From: Paenibacillus endophyticus | GTDB lineage: Bacteria; Bacillota; Bacilli; Paenibacillales; Paenibacillaceae | Direction of reading: 5' to 3' | Assembly (NCBI RefSeq): GCF_014192395.1 | Contig: NZ_JACHXW010000003.1 | Coordinates: 239,054-303,053, forward strand | Length of the DNA stretch: 64,000 bases | Shown: in pieces, positions 1 to 8,653 of the stretch | How positions within the stretch are numbered: the stretch's first letter is position 1 | How the letters are laid out: every line of letters begins with the position of its first letter | Program-made: the position numbers and the translations under genes | Notes under the pieces: generated by a model | Seen by the model: only the letters and a program-made list of their open reading frames with translations | What the model was told of the DNA's origin: nothing | Databases searched by the model: none

Positions 1-107
1 GCTCTGTTGCTCTGTTGCTCTGTTGCTCTGTTGCTCTGTTGCTCTGTTGCTCTGTTGCTCTGTTGCTCTGTTGCTCTGTTGCTCTGTTGCTCTGTTGCTC
101 TGTTACT
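1..107. repeat. Octamer tandem repeat (GCTCTGTT)n
   Basis: About thirteen perfect copies of the 8-bp unit GCTCTGTT run from the left edge of the window, so the true length is unknown. The tract decays at TGTTACTCG and leads into the first copy of the 189-bp palindromic element. Two further GCTCTGTT copies occur at about 336-351. No gene is supported here. Confidence 0.9.
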
Positions 108-134
108 CGTATTTTCTCCACCATCACCTTGATC

Positions 135-323
135 TACGTTGCACTTTATACACTCTAATCGTCGTTTAAGCAACCAATCTTTTGCTACGTTGCAGTTTCT
201 GCAACAGTTTGCCTGTCTTGCAGCCTTTTACTCTCGAAAGAGAGTGATTCTGCTGCACTTTCTGCAACGTAGCTTCTAGGATTGACCTTCATGTGAGGTT
301 TCTGTTGCATAAAGTGCAACGTA
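135..323. repeat. 189-bp nested inverted-repeat element, copy 1
   Basis: The outer arms, TACGTTGCACTTTATACA at 135-152 and TGCATAAAGTGCAACGTA at 306-323, are inverted complements with one mismatch. Inside them lies a perfect 12-bp inverted pair, GCTACGTTGCAG at 184-195 and CTGCAACGTAGC at 262-273, and a central CTCTCGAAAGAGAG hairpin. The element could fold into a long cruciform or a structured RNA. A second copy of the same length lies at 495-683. It has no coding capacity, so a MITE-like or structured intergenic element is the likeliest class. Confidence 0.75.
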
Positions 324-353
324 CTCTAACGAGATGCTCTGTTGCTCTGTTGA

Positions 354-450
354 ACTTCTACTCTTCTACTCTTCTACTCTTCTACTCTTCTACTCTTCTA
401 CTCTTCTACTCTTCTACTCTTCTACTCTTCTGCTCTTCTGCTCTTCTTCT
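354..450. repeat. Octamer tandem repeat (TTCTACTC)n
   Basis: Around nine copies of TTCTACTC, changing to CTTCTGCT variants, separate the two 189-bp elements. Like the tract at the left edge the unit is 8 bp, but the sequence differs. The rightward open frame across it (293-580) is low-complexity Tyr/Ser/Leu only because of the repeat. Confidence 0.85.
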
Positions 451-494
451 CTATCACTCTGTTTCCTCGTATTTTCTCCAACCATTACCTGATC

Positions 495-683
495 TACGTT
501 GCACTTTATACACTTTAATCGTCGTTAAACTAACCATTTTTTCGCTACGTTGCAGTTTCTGCAACAGTTTGGCTGTATAGCAGCCTATTACTCACTAAAA
601 AAAGTAATTCTGCTGCACTCACTGCAACGTAGCCCGTAAGATTGACCCTCATGTGAGGTTTCTATTGCATAAAGTGCAATGTA
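495..683. repeat. 189-bp nested inverted-repeat element, copy 2
   Basis: This copy keeps both sets of arms: outer arms at 495-512 and 666-683, inner 12-bp arms at 544-555 and 622-633. The loops have diverged by substitutions and small indels that cancel, so its length equals that of copy 1. Conservation of arms over loops suggests selection on structure or recent duplication. Confidence 0.75.
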
Positions 684-706
684 CTCCAAACAAATTAGTT
701 TGTTTC

Positions 707-866
707 TTACTTGCTCGAATGTTTGGTTTCTTCATTCTTACTTGCTCGAATGTTTGGTTTCTTCATTCTTAATTGTTAATTGGTTGGTTGGTTTATTCGT
801 TCTTAGTTTTGTGATTGGTTGGTTTATTCGTTCTTAGTTTTGTGATTGGTTGGTTTCTACGTTGTA
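707..866. repeat. Short tandem repeats near the AraC gene end
   Basis: Two copies of a roughly 31-bp unit (TTCTTACTTGCTCGAATGTT...) at about 707-770 are followed by two or three copies of another roughly 31-bp unit built around TTGGTTGGTTTATTCG at about 781-866. The last unit overlaps the 3' end of the leftward AraC gene. No open reading frame of interest is present. Confidence 0.7.
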
Positions 867-1729
867 TGATTGGTTACTCCCCCCACTATCGACTTACGGT
901 AGCTCGAGGGTGATTGCCCGCTCCATTTGCGGAATTGCTTCGTAAAAAACAACGGATCATTGTAGCCGACAGATGTTGCGATTTGGGCGACGGTCAGCTC
1001 ACTCCCGAGCAGCTCCTCGGCTTTCTTCATGCGTACTTTTAGCAAATATTGCATCGGAGACAAGCCCGTCGCCTCTTTGAACAGCCGCGTCAAATGGGCG
1101 CGATGGTAGCCGAGCGTGCGGGCAATCCCTTCGATCGACAGCTGCTGTCCATACTGCAGCGACATCAGGCGGATCGCCTGGTCAATTTGGCGGAAGGAAT
1201 GGGAATCGGGAATGGCAGACTGTTCCGCATCGCCGATATGTTTACTCCCTAGCTCGTGCAGCAGCAGCCTTAGCCAGCCTGACGCTTCCATATTGCCAAG
1301 CGCAGGAGAATTCTTTTTATCCATACTTTTACGAATCGTTCTAAGCATCTTCTGCGCAGCAGATAAGGAAAATTCTCGTATTACCGCATAGTCAGGCGTA
1401 ATGCCGATTGAGCTGAGCGACGTTTCCACGATATCGCCCGAGAAGCCGACCCAAGCATAGCTCCATGGATTGGTCATGCTAGACTGATATTTAACCAATA
1501 TGTCCGGGAAAATGACGAATGCATCCCCCGCCTTGCATGTATACGCTTTCCCAAGCGTCTCGAATACACCTTCGCCATCTAAGACAACATGGATCAAGAA
1601 ATAATCATGAACGGCCGGACCGATAAAATGACCGGCAACCGGCTGCCCCTTGCCAGCAAATAAGACTGACATTTCACCTTTAAACGGAGATCTGTTCAGA
1701 TTAATCGAGTATGTATGATGCGATTCCAT
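857..1729 (-). CDS. AraC-family transcriptional regulator (MsmR-like)
   Basis: The 290-residue protein has an N-terminal cupin-like sugar-binding half (about 15-160) and a C-terminal AraC double helix-turn-helix (about 185-280). The second helix-turn-helix has the family pattern ...VAQIATSVGYNDPLFFTKQF... ending GQSPSSYR. The start is supported by AAGGGGTG upstream. The gene diverges from the GH4 alpha-galactosidase gene across about 150 bp, the usual arrangement for an activator of a galactoside gene. The inducer is not deducible from sequence. Its 3' end runs into a repeat-rich region. Confidence 0.85.
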   Translation of the reverse strand: MESHHTYSINLNRSPFKGEMSVLFAGKGQPVAGHFIGPAVHDYFLIHVVLDGEGVFETLGKAYTCKAGDAFVIFPDILVKYQSSMTNPWSYAWVGFSGDIVETSLSSIGITPDYAVIREFSLSAAQKMLRTIRKSMDKKNSPALGNMEASGWLRLLLHELGSKHIGDAEQSAIPDSHSFRQIDQAIRLMSLQYGQQLSIEGIARTLGYHRAHLTRLFKEATGLSPMQYLLKVRMKKAEELLGSELTVAQIATSVGYNDPLFFTKQFRKWSGQSPSSYRKSIVGGVTNHTT

Positions 1730-1877
1730 TACAGCACCCCTTTGAAATCATCTCCGCCCATCATACTAAATAATGCGACATTTCTCCATATAAACCTTCT
1801 TTCCTTCCATATTCATTTCCCAAAGTCCTCTTTATACTAAAGGAGACAGCAATCAATTAATGGGAGGCTAATGTCTA

Positions 1878-3176
1878 ATGTCCAAAATCACTTTCATCGG
1901 AGCAGGCAGCACCGTCTTTGCCAAAAATATTCTAGGCGATGTCATGCAGACACCTGCGCTGCAAGGCTTTGAGATCGCTTTATTCGATATCGATGCACAA
2001 CGACTGAATGAATCGGAGCAAATCCTGCTTAATCTCAAAAAAACGAGCAGCAGCACCTGCCAAATTAAAGCGTATTCAGACCGTAAAGAAGCTCTTCGCG
2101 GCGCCAAATACGTCGTTAATGCCATCCAGGTAGGCGGCTATGATCCATGTACGATTACAGATTTTGAAATACCGAAGAAGTACGGTCTGCGCCAAACGAT
2201 AGCGGACACGGTAGGCATTGGCGGCCTTTTCCGCAACCTGCGCACCATTCCGGTTATGCTCGATTTCGCCCGCGACATCAATGAAGTGTGTCCGGATGCT
2301 TTATTTTTGAACTATACGAATCCGATGGCCGTGCTAACCAATGTGATGAATACGTACGGCGGCGTAAAGACAGTCGGTCTCTGCCATAGCGTACAAGTAT
2401 GCTTGCCGCATTTGTTCGAGCATTTGGATATGGATTCGACTGGCGTCAAATACAAAATCGCAGGCATCAATCATATGGCATGGCTGCTTGAAGCAAGCAA
2501 GGACGGCGTTGATCTATATCCAGAAATTAAACGCCGCGCAGCCGAAAAGCAAAAGGAGAAGCATCATGATATGGTCCGTTATGAGCTGATGCTGAAATTC
2601 GGCTATTACATTACGGAATCATCCGAGCACAACGCTGAATACCATCCCTACTTCATTAAGCGCAATTATCCCGAACTCATTGAGCGCTTCAATATACCGC
2701 TCGATGAATATCCGCGCCGCTGCGTGAACCAAATCGAAGGCTGGAAAACGATGCGTGAATCGCTTGTCAATGACAGCAATCTCGAGCACTGCCGCAGTCA
2801 TGAATACGCTTCCTACATCTTAGAGGCCATTGAGACCAACAATCCATTCCAAATCGGCGGCAACGTCATGAACACCGGATTGATTACTAACCTGCCTAAG
2901 GAAGCCTGCGTTGAGGTGCCTTGCCTCGTTGATGCAAACGGAGTAACTCCTACGTATGTAGGCGATCTTCCGCCGCAACTGGCGGCATTGAACCGCACCA
3001 ATATCAATACGCAGCTGCTCACCATCGAGGCTGCCATCACTGGCAAGCGCGATCACATTTACCATGCAGCCTTGCTTGATCCGCATACTTCTGCCGAGCT
3101 TTCCATGGACGATATCGTATCGCTTTGTGATGATCTGATTGAGGCGCATGGCAGCTGGCTTCCAACCTATAAATAA
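1878..3176 (+). CDS. melA: GH4 alpha-galactosidase (MelA-like)
   Basis: The 432-residue cytoplasmic enzyme belongs to the NAD- and metal-dependent glycosidases of family GH4, which cleave through an oxidation-elimination mechanism. An N-terminal Rossmann motif (FIGAGSTVF, residues 5-13) binds NAD. The GLCHSVQ segment (about 168-174) and the GINHMAW segment (about 197-203) supply the Cys and His metal ligands typical of MelA-type members. Length is normal for the family. GGGAGG sits 10 bases before the ATG. Alpha-glucuronidase or another GH4 specificity cannot be excluded. A rho-independent terminator follows, and the divergent AraC gene is its probable regulator. Confidence 0.87.
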   Translation: MSKITFIGAGSTVFAKNILGDVMQTPALQGFEIALFDIDAQRLNESEQILLNLKKTSSSTCQIKAYSDRKEALRGAKYVVNAIQVGGYDPCTITDFEIPKKYGLRQTIADTVGIGGLFRNLRTIPVMLDFARDINEVCPDALFLNYTNPMAVLTNVMNTYGGVKTVGLCHSVQVCLPHLFEHLDMDSTGVKYKIAGINHMAWLLEASKDGVDLYPEIKRRAAEKQKEKHHDMVRYELMLKFGYYITESSEHNAEYHPYFIKRNYPELIERFNIPLDEYPRRCVNQIEGWKTMRESLVNDSNLEHCRSHEYASYILEAIETNNPFQIGGNVMNTGLITNLPKEACVEVPCLVDANGVTPTYVGDLPPQLAALNRTNINTQLLTIEAAITGKRDHIYHAALLDPHTSAELSMDDIVSLCDDLIEAHGSWLPTYK

Positions 3177-3205
3177 CGAGACAGAGCCTATAAATAACGA
3201 GACAG
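3166..3205 (+). repeat. 21-bp tandem duplication across the melA stop codon
   Basis: CCTATAAATAACGAGACAG occurs at 3166-3184 and again at 3187-3205, separated by AG. The first copy contains the last codons and TAA stop of the GH4 gene, so the duplication lies between stop and terminator and does not alter the protein. Confidence 0.8.
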
Positions 3206-3247
3206 CCCCCCAAAAGCCCAATCCGGCTCATGGGGGGCTTCTTTTTT
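3204..3247 (+). terminator. Rho-independent terminator of the GH4 gene
   Basis: AGCCCCCC pairs with GGGGGGCT around an inner loop and is followed by TTCTTTTTT. Confidence 0.85.
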
Positions 3248-3333
3248 AGCAAAAGTATTCACACCCTTCTAGGCATACACATACCCTACCTCATAAGATT
3301 CATCAGCTTAATGAAAAGGGGCATTATATTCGA

Positions 3334-3999
3334 ATGAGCACGCAGATGGACTACACGTCACCCGGGACGCAATTTGCTTTCGATGTCAACACCAACCCGA
3401 TCTTCAAAAAGGATGCTAACAACTACCTCAATTTGTTATCCGTTAATCAATTAAATACGCTGCAAAACATATCCCTGCTCGATATTTTTCTTAGCAAAGG
3501 AAATGTCATCGAGCCGCATTACCACCAGAATGCTTCCGAGCTGGTTTATTGCATTTCGGGAGCGGTAGAGATCTCCCTCTTGAACCCCTTCACGAAGCAG
3601 TATGTCCGCTACCTTATCACGCCTGGGCAAGTGGTCAACCTTCCACAGGGCTGGTGGCATTATGAAATTGCTACGCAGGACAACACGCATCTTCTCGCTA
3701 TTTTTGATGCCAACGTGCCAGATATCATTTATGGATCTGACATCCTGCGTTTAACGCCAACCAACGTATTTGCTTATACTTATTGCCTCGATGAAGCTGC
3801 GCTCAAAACGACGCTTGCACCGATCAAAAACACCGTCGTATTAGGTCCTCCGACCGATTGCAGCTATAACCCCGTTCAAGGCGCGTCCGCAGCTAATCCG
3901 TCTGCCAATCAAGGATTTGTCCAGCAGCAAGCCGCCAATCCGAACCAAGTCATGCCGCAGCAAAAATACGGCCATCACCATCGCGCTCCGCAATTTTAG
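3334..3999 (+). CDS. Single-domain cupin protein
   Basis: The 221-residue protein has one cupin barrel (about 45-150). Metal-binding motif 1 is HYHQNASELVYCISG (His, His, Glu) and motif 2 carries PQGWWHYE, as in the oxalate-decarboxylase-type superfamily. After residue 175 the sequence is low-complexity, rich in Asn, Gln, Ala and Pro, and ends with a His cluster (YGHHHRAPQF). There is no signal peptide. Such single-cupin proteins with disordered tails occur in spore formers; a spore-surface or metal-related role is possible but unproven. AAAAGGGG precedes the ATG. A bidirectional terminator separates it from the convergent GH2 gene. Confidence 0.75.
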   Translation: MSTQMDYTSPGTQFAFDVNTNPIFKKDANNYLNLLSVNQLNTLQNISLLDIFLSKGNVIEPHYHQNASELVYCISGAVEISLLNPFTKQYVRYLITPGQVVNLPQGWWHYEIATQDNTHLLAIFDANVPDIIYGSDILRLTPTNVFAYTYCLDEAALKTTLAPIKNTVVLGPPTDCSYNPVQGASAANPSANQGFVQQQAANPNQVMPQQKYGHHHRAPQF

Positions 4000-4017
4000 A
4001 GCTGCTGCCGTGCAAAC

Positions 4018-4058
4018 AAAAAGGCGACTGACAGCGTATCGCTGCCAGTCACCTTTTT
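4018..4058. terminator. Bidirectional rho-independent terminator
   Basis: AAAAAGGCGACTGACAGC pairs with GCTGCCAGTCACCTTTTT. It has A and T flanks on both strands and lies between the convergent cupin and GH2 genes. Confidence 0.85.
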
Positions 4059-4082
4059 CGTTCTAGATAAAAAAACCGTACG

Positions 4083-7000
4083 TTAGCCCAAAATCCACCT
4101 TGCTAGCATAGCAATGTCTTCAATATCGATTTTACCGTCTGCATTAAGATCCGATTTCTTGAATTGCAGCCAGTTTGGATCAGCGTTTGTTTTCCCATAG
4201 GCTGACGCAAGGATGCCCAGATCGCCTATCGTAATCTTCTGATCGTTGTTGATATCACCAGATAATACCGATGCTTGGAAGGCAGATACGGCTGCTCCGA
4301 GCTCCGTTATTGCCGCAGCTACCTGAAGTTCAGTTGCATTCGGATTAACCGCTACCGCTTTTGCTTTCGAGATAGCTGCTCCCAAAGCTGCTTTAGCCAC
4401 ATGCGGATATTGTCCAGGCTGTGTACCAACCTGTGCACCTTCATAAATCGTTTCAGCTGCCGCAATCGCTTGGTTCAAGCCTGACAGGTCCACCTGAGCG
4501 CTTATTTGAATCGCGTGCGACGCTCCTTCTATTATAAGCTCGTCACCTTCACCATTTGCCGCTTCTACACCGCTTACTGTAATTTGCGCAGAACCAGACG
4601 CGCCTGAAGCTGCTGCCAGGAAGCTGAGCTTCAACCATTGCGAGTTGGCTGCAAGCCCATTCCCTTGGCCTGCTGCAATGATTCTCACTTTACCCGGCTC
4701 GATTGTTTTTTGTTCAAGGACGCCAAAGCCCGCATGTAAAGACGCCGCTTCAACAAACGCAACCTTCGCTGGATCAAAGCTGACAGTGAGCATTTGCGCA
4801 TACAAGGTCTGAGCATTCTCAGCTGTAATGCCTGTATTGCCAATCAAAAGATCAAAGGTTTGGCCAGCCCTTACCTGCGAAACACCAGATATCGTTGCAG
4901 CAGCGTTAGCTGTTACCGGTATGACTGACGCAGTGAATATAGCCTGTGCCTGCACCAGTGCACCGATGGCTGCATCCACTTCTGCTTGGGCAGCCCCCTG
5001 ATTAGCCGCTGTTGCTTTGGCTGCTGCCACCGCTGCCGCAAAAGCATCCTTAGCCGACTGCGGATATTGTCCTGGGTCCGTACCGACAACCGCAGAAGCA
5101 AGCAGAGCTTCAGCGGCAGCCACGGCAGCTTGCAGCGCGGCTTTATCTGCATTCGTTACTGGACCTGCTGAGAAATAATCGAAGTTCGCCTGCACAGAGG
5201 TTTGATCCCCTGCGGACAAGCCATAGAAACCAATTTTCAAATTGCTTAAGCTGACCGTGACCGGATCGGCAGCCGGTTTCCAAGCAGTCCCGTCCCAGTA
5301 AAATGTAGAGACGATGTTCCCGATCTTTCTCAACTGCAAATACGAGGTGTCATAACCAGGATGCTTCGCCATATTCGCCGCTTTAGTGTAGACGGCATTT
5401 TTCTCATATGCGGTCTCTATGCTTTTACCGGTTGCACCCTCCGTATCCCATACATGGCCTAATTTAACGTAATTGTCATCATTCTGCCAGAGTAATAACC
5501 CTGCCTGCTGGAAGTTTTTCCGAACAGCCGCATCGATCTTCGTCGTAATGGTGAAGTCTCCCGCTGGAGCATCTTGTAGAAAAATGTTCGGCAGCGTATT
5601 CGTATTTTGGAACGTTTCACCGGTTGATGTAGCCAAGCTGAGGAAGCCAGGCTTGCTGGTCAATGACCATTTGGTGTTATCTGCTCTTAGAATCTTCCAT
5701 GCGGAATCTAGCGCAGCGGCATCGAACCCATCCACTGCCGAGCCTGCAGGAATTGGGGCGTTCACTTCGGTGAAAAACTGTGCACGGCCCGTTTGAAGAG
5801 CCTTTAGGCTTTGCTGAATTGCCGCTTGGCCCGCTTGCTCATCCTGTACCGTTTCCTTAGCTGCTTCAACTAACGCAGCGAAAACATCGATGGAAGCTTG
5901 CTTGTATTCGCCAGCTCCTGTTCCCGGCTTCGCTTTGCCAAGGAATGTTTCCGAAACCTCGAGCTCGGCCAGCAGATCCACTTTGGTAGCCGTGCCAATC
6001 AGCTCGCGGTGAGCGGTCGCAATGCGGTTGAAATCTATTTTCTCCACCTTGCGGTCATAAGATAGAAGCCCATTAATCTCGTACTCCACATCTGTAATTT
6101 GCGTGTAAATGGCTGCGCTTAAGCCCGTTTCCTTCATTGCTTTCAGCCTGTTCACATAATTCACATACGTAGAGGTTAGCTGCTCCTTGCTGTTCATTAA
6201 TTGGTACGAGAATACAAGCGGGCTCCATTCATGCCCCGGAACATGCAAGCCTAAGCCGCCATATTCTCCGAGCACCGCTGCTCTTGTATCGCTAGGGTTC
6301 GGAGCACCTGGATCAGGGTATCGATGCACATCGAGCAAATCGCCTGCCCCAGCATCCCACCAGCCGCTCGTACTGTTAACAAGCCGCGTAGAATCGAGGC
6401 TCTTTACGTATGCTGTCGCATCCCGTGTCTGCTGGCCGCCTTGGTCAAATTGCCCCCAGCCTTCGTTGAACACGGTCCATATGATAATCGACGTTACGCT
6501 GCGCAGCTGATCGACCATTTCTTTGTATTCTTTGAACCATTGCGTCTTGGTAGCTTGCGTAATATCTGCGCCTTTATTGCCTTGCCGATCTTCTAGACTC
6601 GGCATATCCTGCCATACGAGCACGCCGAGCTTATCTGCCCAGTAGTACCACCTTGCCGGCTCCACTTTAATATGCTTGCGGATCGTGTTCATTCCTACGC
6701 GCTTCACCGCTTCAATATCAAACTTAAGCGCTTCGTCAGTAGGCGCCGTATAGATACCGTCCGGCCAATAGCCTTGGTCAAGCGGCCCCATTTGGAAGAC
6801 GAACTCACCGTTCAGCAGGGGGCGCGTTATCCCGTCTACTTTCCCGAGTTTAATCTCCCGCATGCCAAAATAGCTCGTTACCTCGTCGATCGTCTGGCCG
6901 CCGTCCTTCACATACACCTTTAAGTCATAGAGGAACGGGTCATCCGGCGACCACAGGCGAGCGTTCGGTACAGCCACTTTGATCTCCGAACCGATGGCTC

Positions 7001-8576
7001 CCGTTGCAGAGCCTACAACTTCACCGTTTGTGAGAACAACAGCTTCGACCGTTTCACCTTGTATGCCGCTGCCCGCTGCCGTTAATTTCAATACGCCGTC
7101 ATGGATGTCCGTCGCCATATCCAGCTTGTCGATATGCGCTTCAGCTACCGGCTCCAGCCATACGGTCTGCCAGATCCCCGATACGGATGTGTACCAAATA
7201 CCGCCGAGCTTTTTGACGGTTTGCTTGCCAACGGCTTGATCGGCCCCCATATCCGTCTCATCCAGCACGTTAACAATCAGTTCATTATCGCCAGGCGCCA
7301 GATAATCGGTAATATCGAAGCTGAACGATGTGAAGCCGCCTTTATGGCTGCCGGCAAGCTGTCCATTCACGTATACGGTAGCCAAATAGTCTACCGCGCC
7401 AAAATGAAGCTTTACGCGCTGGCCATCCCAATTGTCTGGAATCGTGAAGCTGCGTTTGTACCACATCAGGTCTTCCACCCGATTAATGCCCGAGAGCTTC
7501 GCTTCCGCTGCGAACGGCACGAGGATTTTCTCTTTCAGCGTTTTGCCTGAAGGAATGGCTTCTCCTTTTTTCGCGGCCTCGAACTCCCACTCTCCGTTCA
7601 AATTGATCCATTCGTCGCGTGCAAGCTGCGGCCGAGGGTATTCAGGCAGCACGTTTTCTTTGTCCACGTCATCCGCCCAAGGCGACATGATCTGGTATTT
7701 CGAGCCGTTCAGCATCGGTTTGTCAAAGCCAGGAATCGCTGATCCAGCCTGCGTCGTCAGTCCACCGAGTCCGTCGTAGCTTACTTTAACGTTGCCGACA
7801 TCCTTCGAATAAAGCGGATCCTTGAAGGTAACCGCGATGACTTTATCGTCACCTTCCTTCAGTGCCGCTGATGCAATCGCGATGTTGCCAGTCGAGATGC
7901 TAACCCGCAAATGGTTCAAAAATTCAGGCGTTAGCGGCTTCAATGCTTCCGGAAAAGGCAGCTCCGCATGCAAGCCGTCCTCAAGCACCGTACCTCCCGG
8001 CGCGAAGCCGTCAGGCAGGTAGAACGCCTCCGTCGGCACGGGCTCCTTCGCAACGCTTGGACTCGACCAGCGCATATGCACGTTCGATCCGCCGTTGTCC
8101 TCGAACAGCTCAAGCTTGATGCTGTACTTCTGCCCGGCAGTCAAAGCGACCGGAAGCGAGGTTTGTTCTTTATCCCAATCGGCTGCCCAATGGTCAATGG
8201 TCAGCTTATTGTCAATCCACAAACGGAACCCATTATCTCCGGTAATGTAAAATGTATAATTTTCGTTGTATGCAGGCTCAATAAATCCCGTCCATCTAAT
8301 ACCGACCCGATTTTCTTGGCCGGTGTACATTTTGATCGATGGCTCCAGATTGGAAATGTCCAAATTCGGGTCATAACCCGTTCCTTTAAAGGTACCGAAG
8401 CTGAAATCAGGGGGCCCTCCTGCAAGGCAATATTCAACCTTCAAGCCGTGATACTCGGGAGCAGACGCTTCCTCCGCCGCCGCAGCGCGGGGCGTGAAAG
8501 ACAGGGCAGAAGATAATAAAGTGAACAACATCGATAACGCCACGATCATACTGATTGCTTTACTTCGTTTCAACAT
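4083..8576 (-). CDS. Secreted modular GH2 enzyme with PA14, FIVAR-like, cohesin-like and dockerin modules
   Basis: The start at 8576 (MLKRSKAISM) has GGAGG upstream and a signal peptide; an open extension to 8744 lacks a ribosome site and overlaps the upstream gene. Approximate modules in 1497 residues: signal peptide 1-34; PA14 41-190; GH2 sugar-binding and sandwich domains 310-600; GH2 barrel with acid/base Glu in FNEGWGQF (about 702) and probable nucleophile Glu in VLGEYGG (about 769); FIVAR-like helices 868-938; DUF1349/GH43-C2-like sandwich 939-1137; FIVAR-like 1139-1220; cohesin-like 1220-1362; FIVAR-like 1364-1437; type I dockerin 1438-1497 with two Ca loops (DINNDQKITIGD, DLNADGKIDIED). 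It is a secreted beta-glycosidase of unknown linkage and the last gene of the surface-enzyme operon. Confidence 0.87.
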   Translation of the reverse strand: MLKRSKAISMIVALSMLFTLLSSALSFTPRAAAAEEASAPEYHGLKVEYCLAGGPPDFSFGTFKGTGYDPNLDISNLEPSIKMYTGQENRVGIRWTGFIEPAYNENYTFYITGDNGFRLWIDNKLTIDHWAADWDKEQTSLPVALTAGQKYSIKLELFEDNGGSNVHMRWSSPSVAKEPVPTEAFYLPDGFAPGGTVLEDGLHAELPFPEALKPLTPEFLNHLRVSISTGNIAIASAALKEGDDKVIAVTFKDPLYSKDVGNVKVSYDGLGGLTTQAGSAIPGFDKPMLNGSKYQIMSPWADDVDKENVLPEYPRPQLARDEWINLNGEWEFEAAKKGEAIPSGKTLKEKILVPFAAEAKLSGINRVEDLMWYKRSFTIPDNWDGQRVKLHFGAVDYLATVYVNGQLAGSHKGGFTSFSFDITDYLAPGDNELIVNVLDETDMGADQAVGKQTVKKLGGIWYTSVSGIWQTVWLEPVAEAHIDKLDMATDIHDGVLKLTAAGSGIQGETVEAVVLTNGEVVGSATGAIGSEIKVAVPNARLWSPDDPFLYDLKVYVKDGGQTIDEVTSYFGMREIKLGKVDGITRPLLNGEFVFQMGPLDQGYWPDGIYTAPTDEALKFDIEAVKRVGMNTIRKHIKVEPARWYYWADKLGVLVWQDMPSLEDRQGNKGADITQATKTQWFKEYKEMVDQLRSVTSIIIWTVFNEGWGQFDQGGQQTRDATAYVKSLDSTRLVNSTSGWWDAGAGDLLDVHRYPDPGAPNPSDTRAAVLGEYGGLGLHVPGHEWSPLVFSYQLMNSKEQLTSTYVNYVNRLKAMKETGLSAAIYTQITDVEYEINGLLSYDRKVEKIDFNRIATAHRELIGTATKVDLLAELEVSETFLGKAKPGTGAGEYKQASIDVFAALVEAAKETVQDEQAGQAAIQQSLKALQTGRAQFFTEVNAPIPAGSAVDGFDAAALDSAWKILRADNTKWSLTSKPGFLSLATSTGETFQNTNTLPNIFLQDAPAGDFTITTKIDAAVRKNFQQAGLLLWQNDDNYVKLGHVWDTEGATGKSIETAYEKNAVYTKAANMAKHPGYDTSYLQLRKIGNIVSTFYWDGTAWKPAADPVTVSLSNLKIGFYGLSAGDQTSVQANFDYFSAGPVTNADKAALQAAVAAAEALLASAVVGTDPGQYPQSAKDAFAAAVAAAKATAANQGAAQAEVDAAIGALVQAQAIFTASVIPVTANAAATISGVSQVRAGQTFDLLIGNTGITAENAQTLYAQMLTVSFDPAKVAFVEAASLHAGFGVLEQKTIEPGKVRIIAAGQGNGLAANSQWLKLSFLAAASGASGSAQITVSGVEAANGEGDELIIEGASHAIQISAQVDLSGLNQAIAAAETIYEGAQVGTQPGQYPHVAKAALGAAISKAKAVAVNPNATELQVAAAITELGAAVSAFQASVLSGDINNDQKITIGDLGILASAYGKTNADPNWLQFKKSDLNADGKIDIEDIAMLARWILG

Positions 8577-8653
8577 GCGCAGAACCTCCAAATATTCATA
8601 TGGAAAAGAATAAATCAGGTGGAGGAAGTGATGCGTCTTCCTCCTTGGTCCGT

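Noticed and set aside
293..580. 95-residue rightward frame rich in YSSTLLLF
   Set aside because: It is a translation of the TTCTACTC tandem repeat, with no ribosome site and no resemblance to a real protein.
1..866. Possible CRISPR array at the left edge
   Set aside because: Repeats are 8-bp tandem units or long palindromes without unique spacers of constant length, and no cas genes are present.
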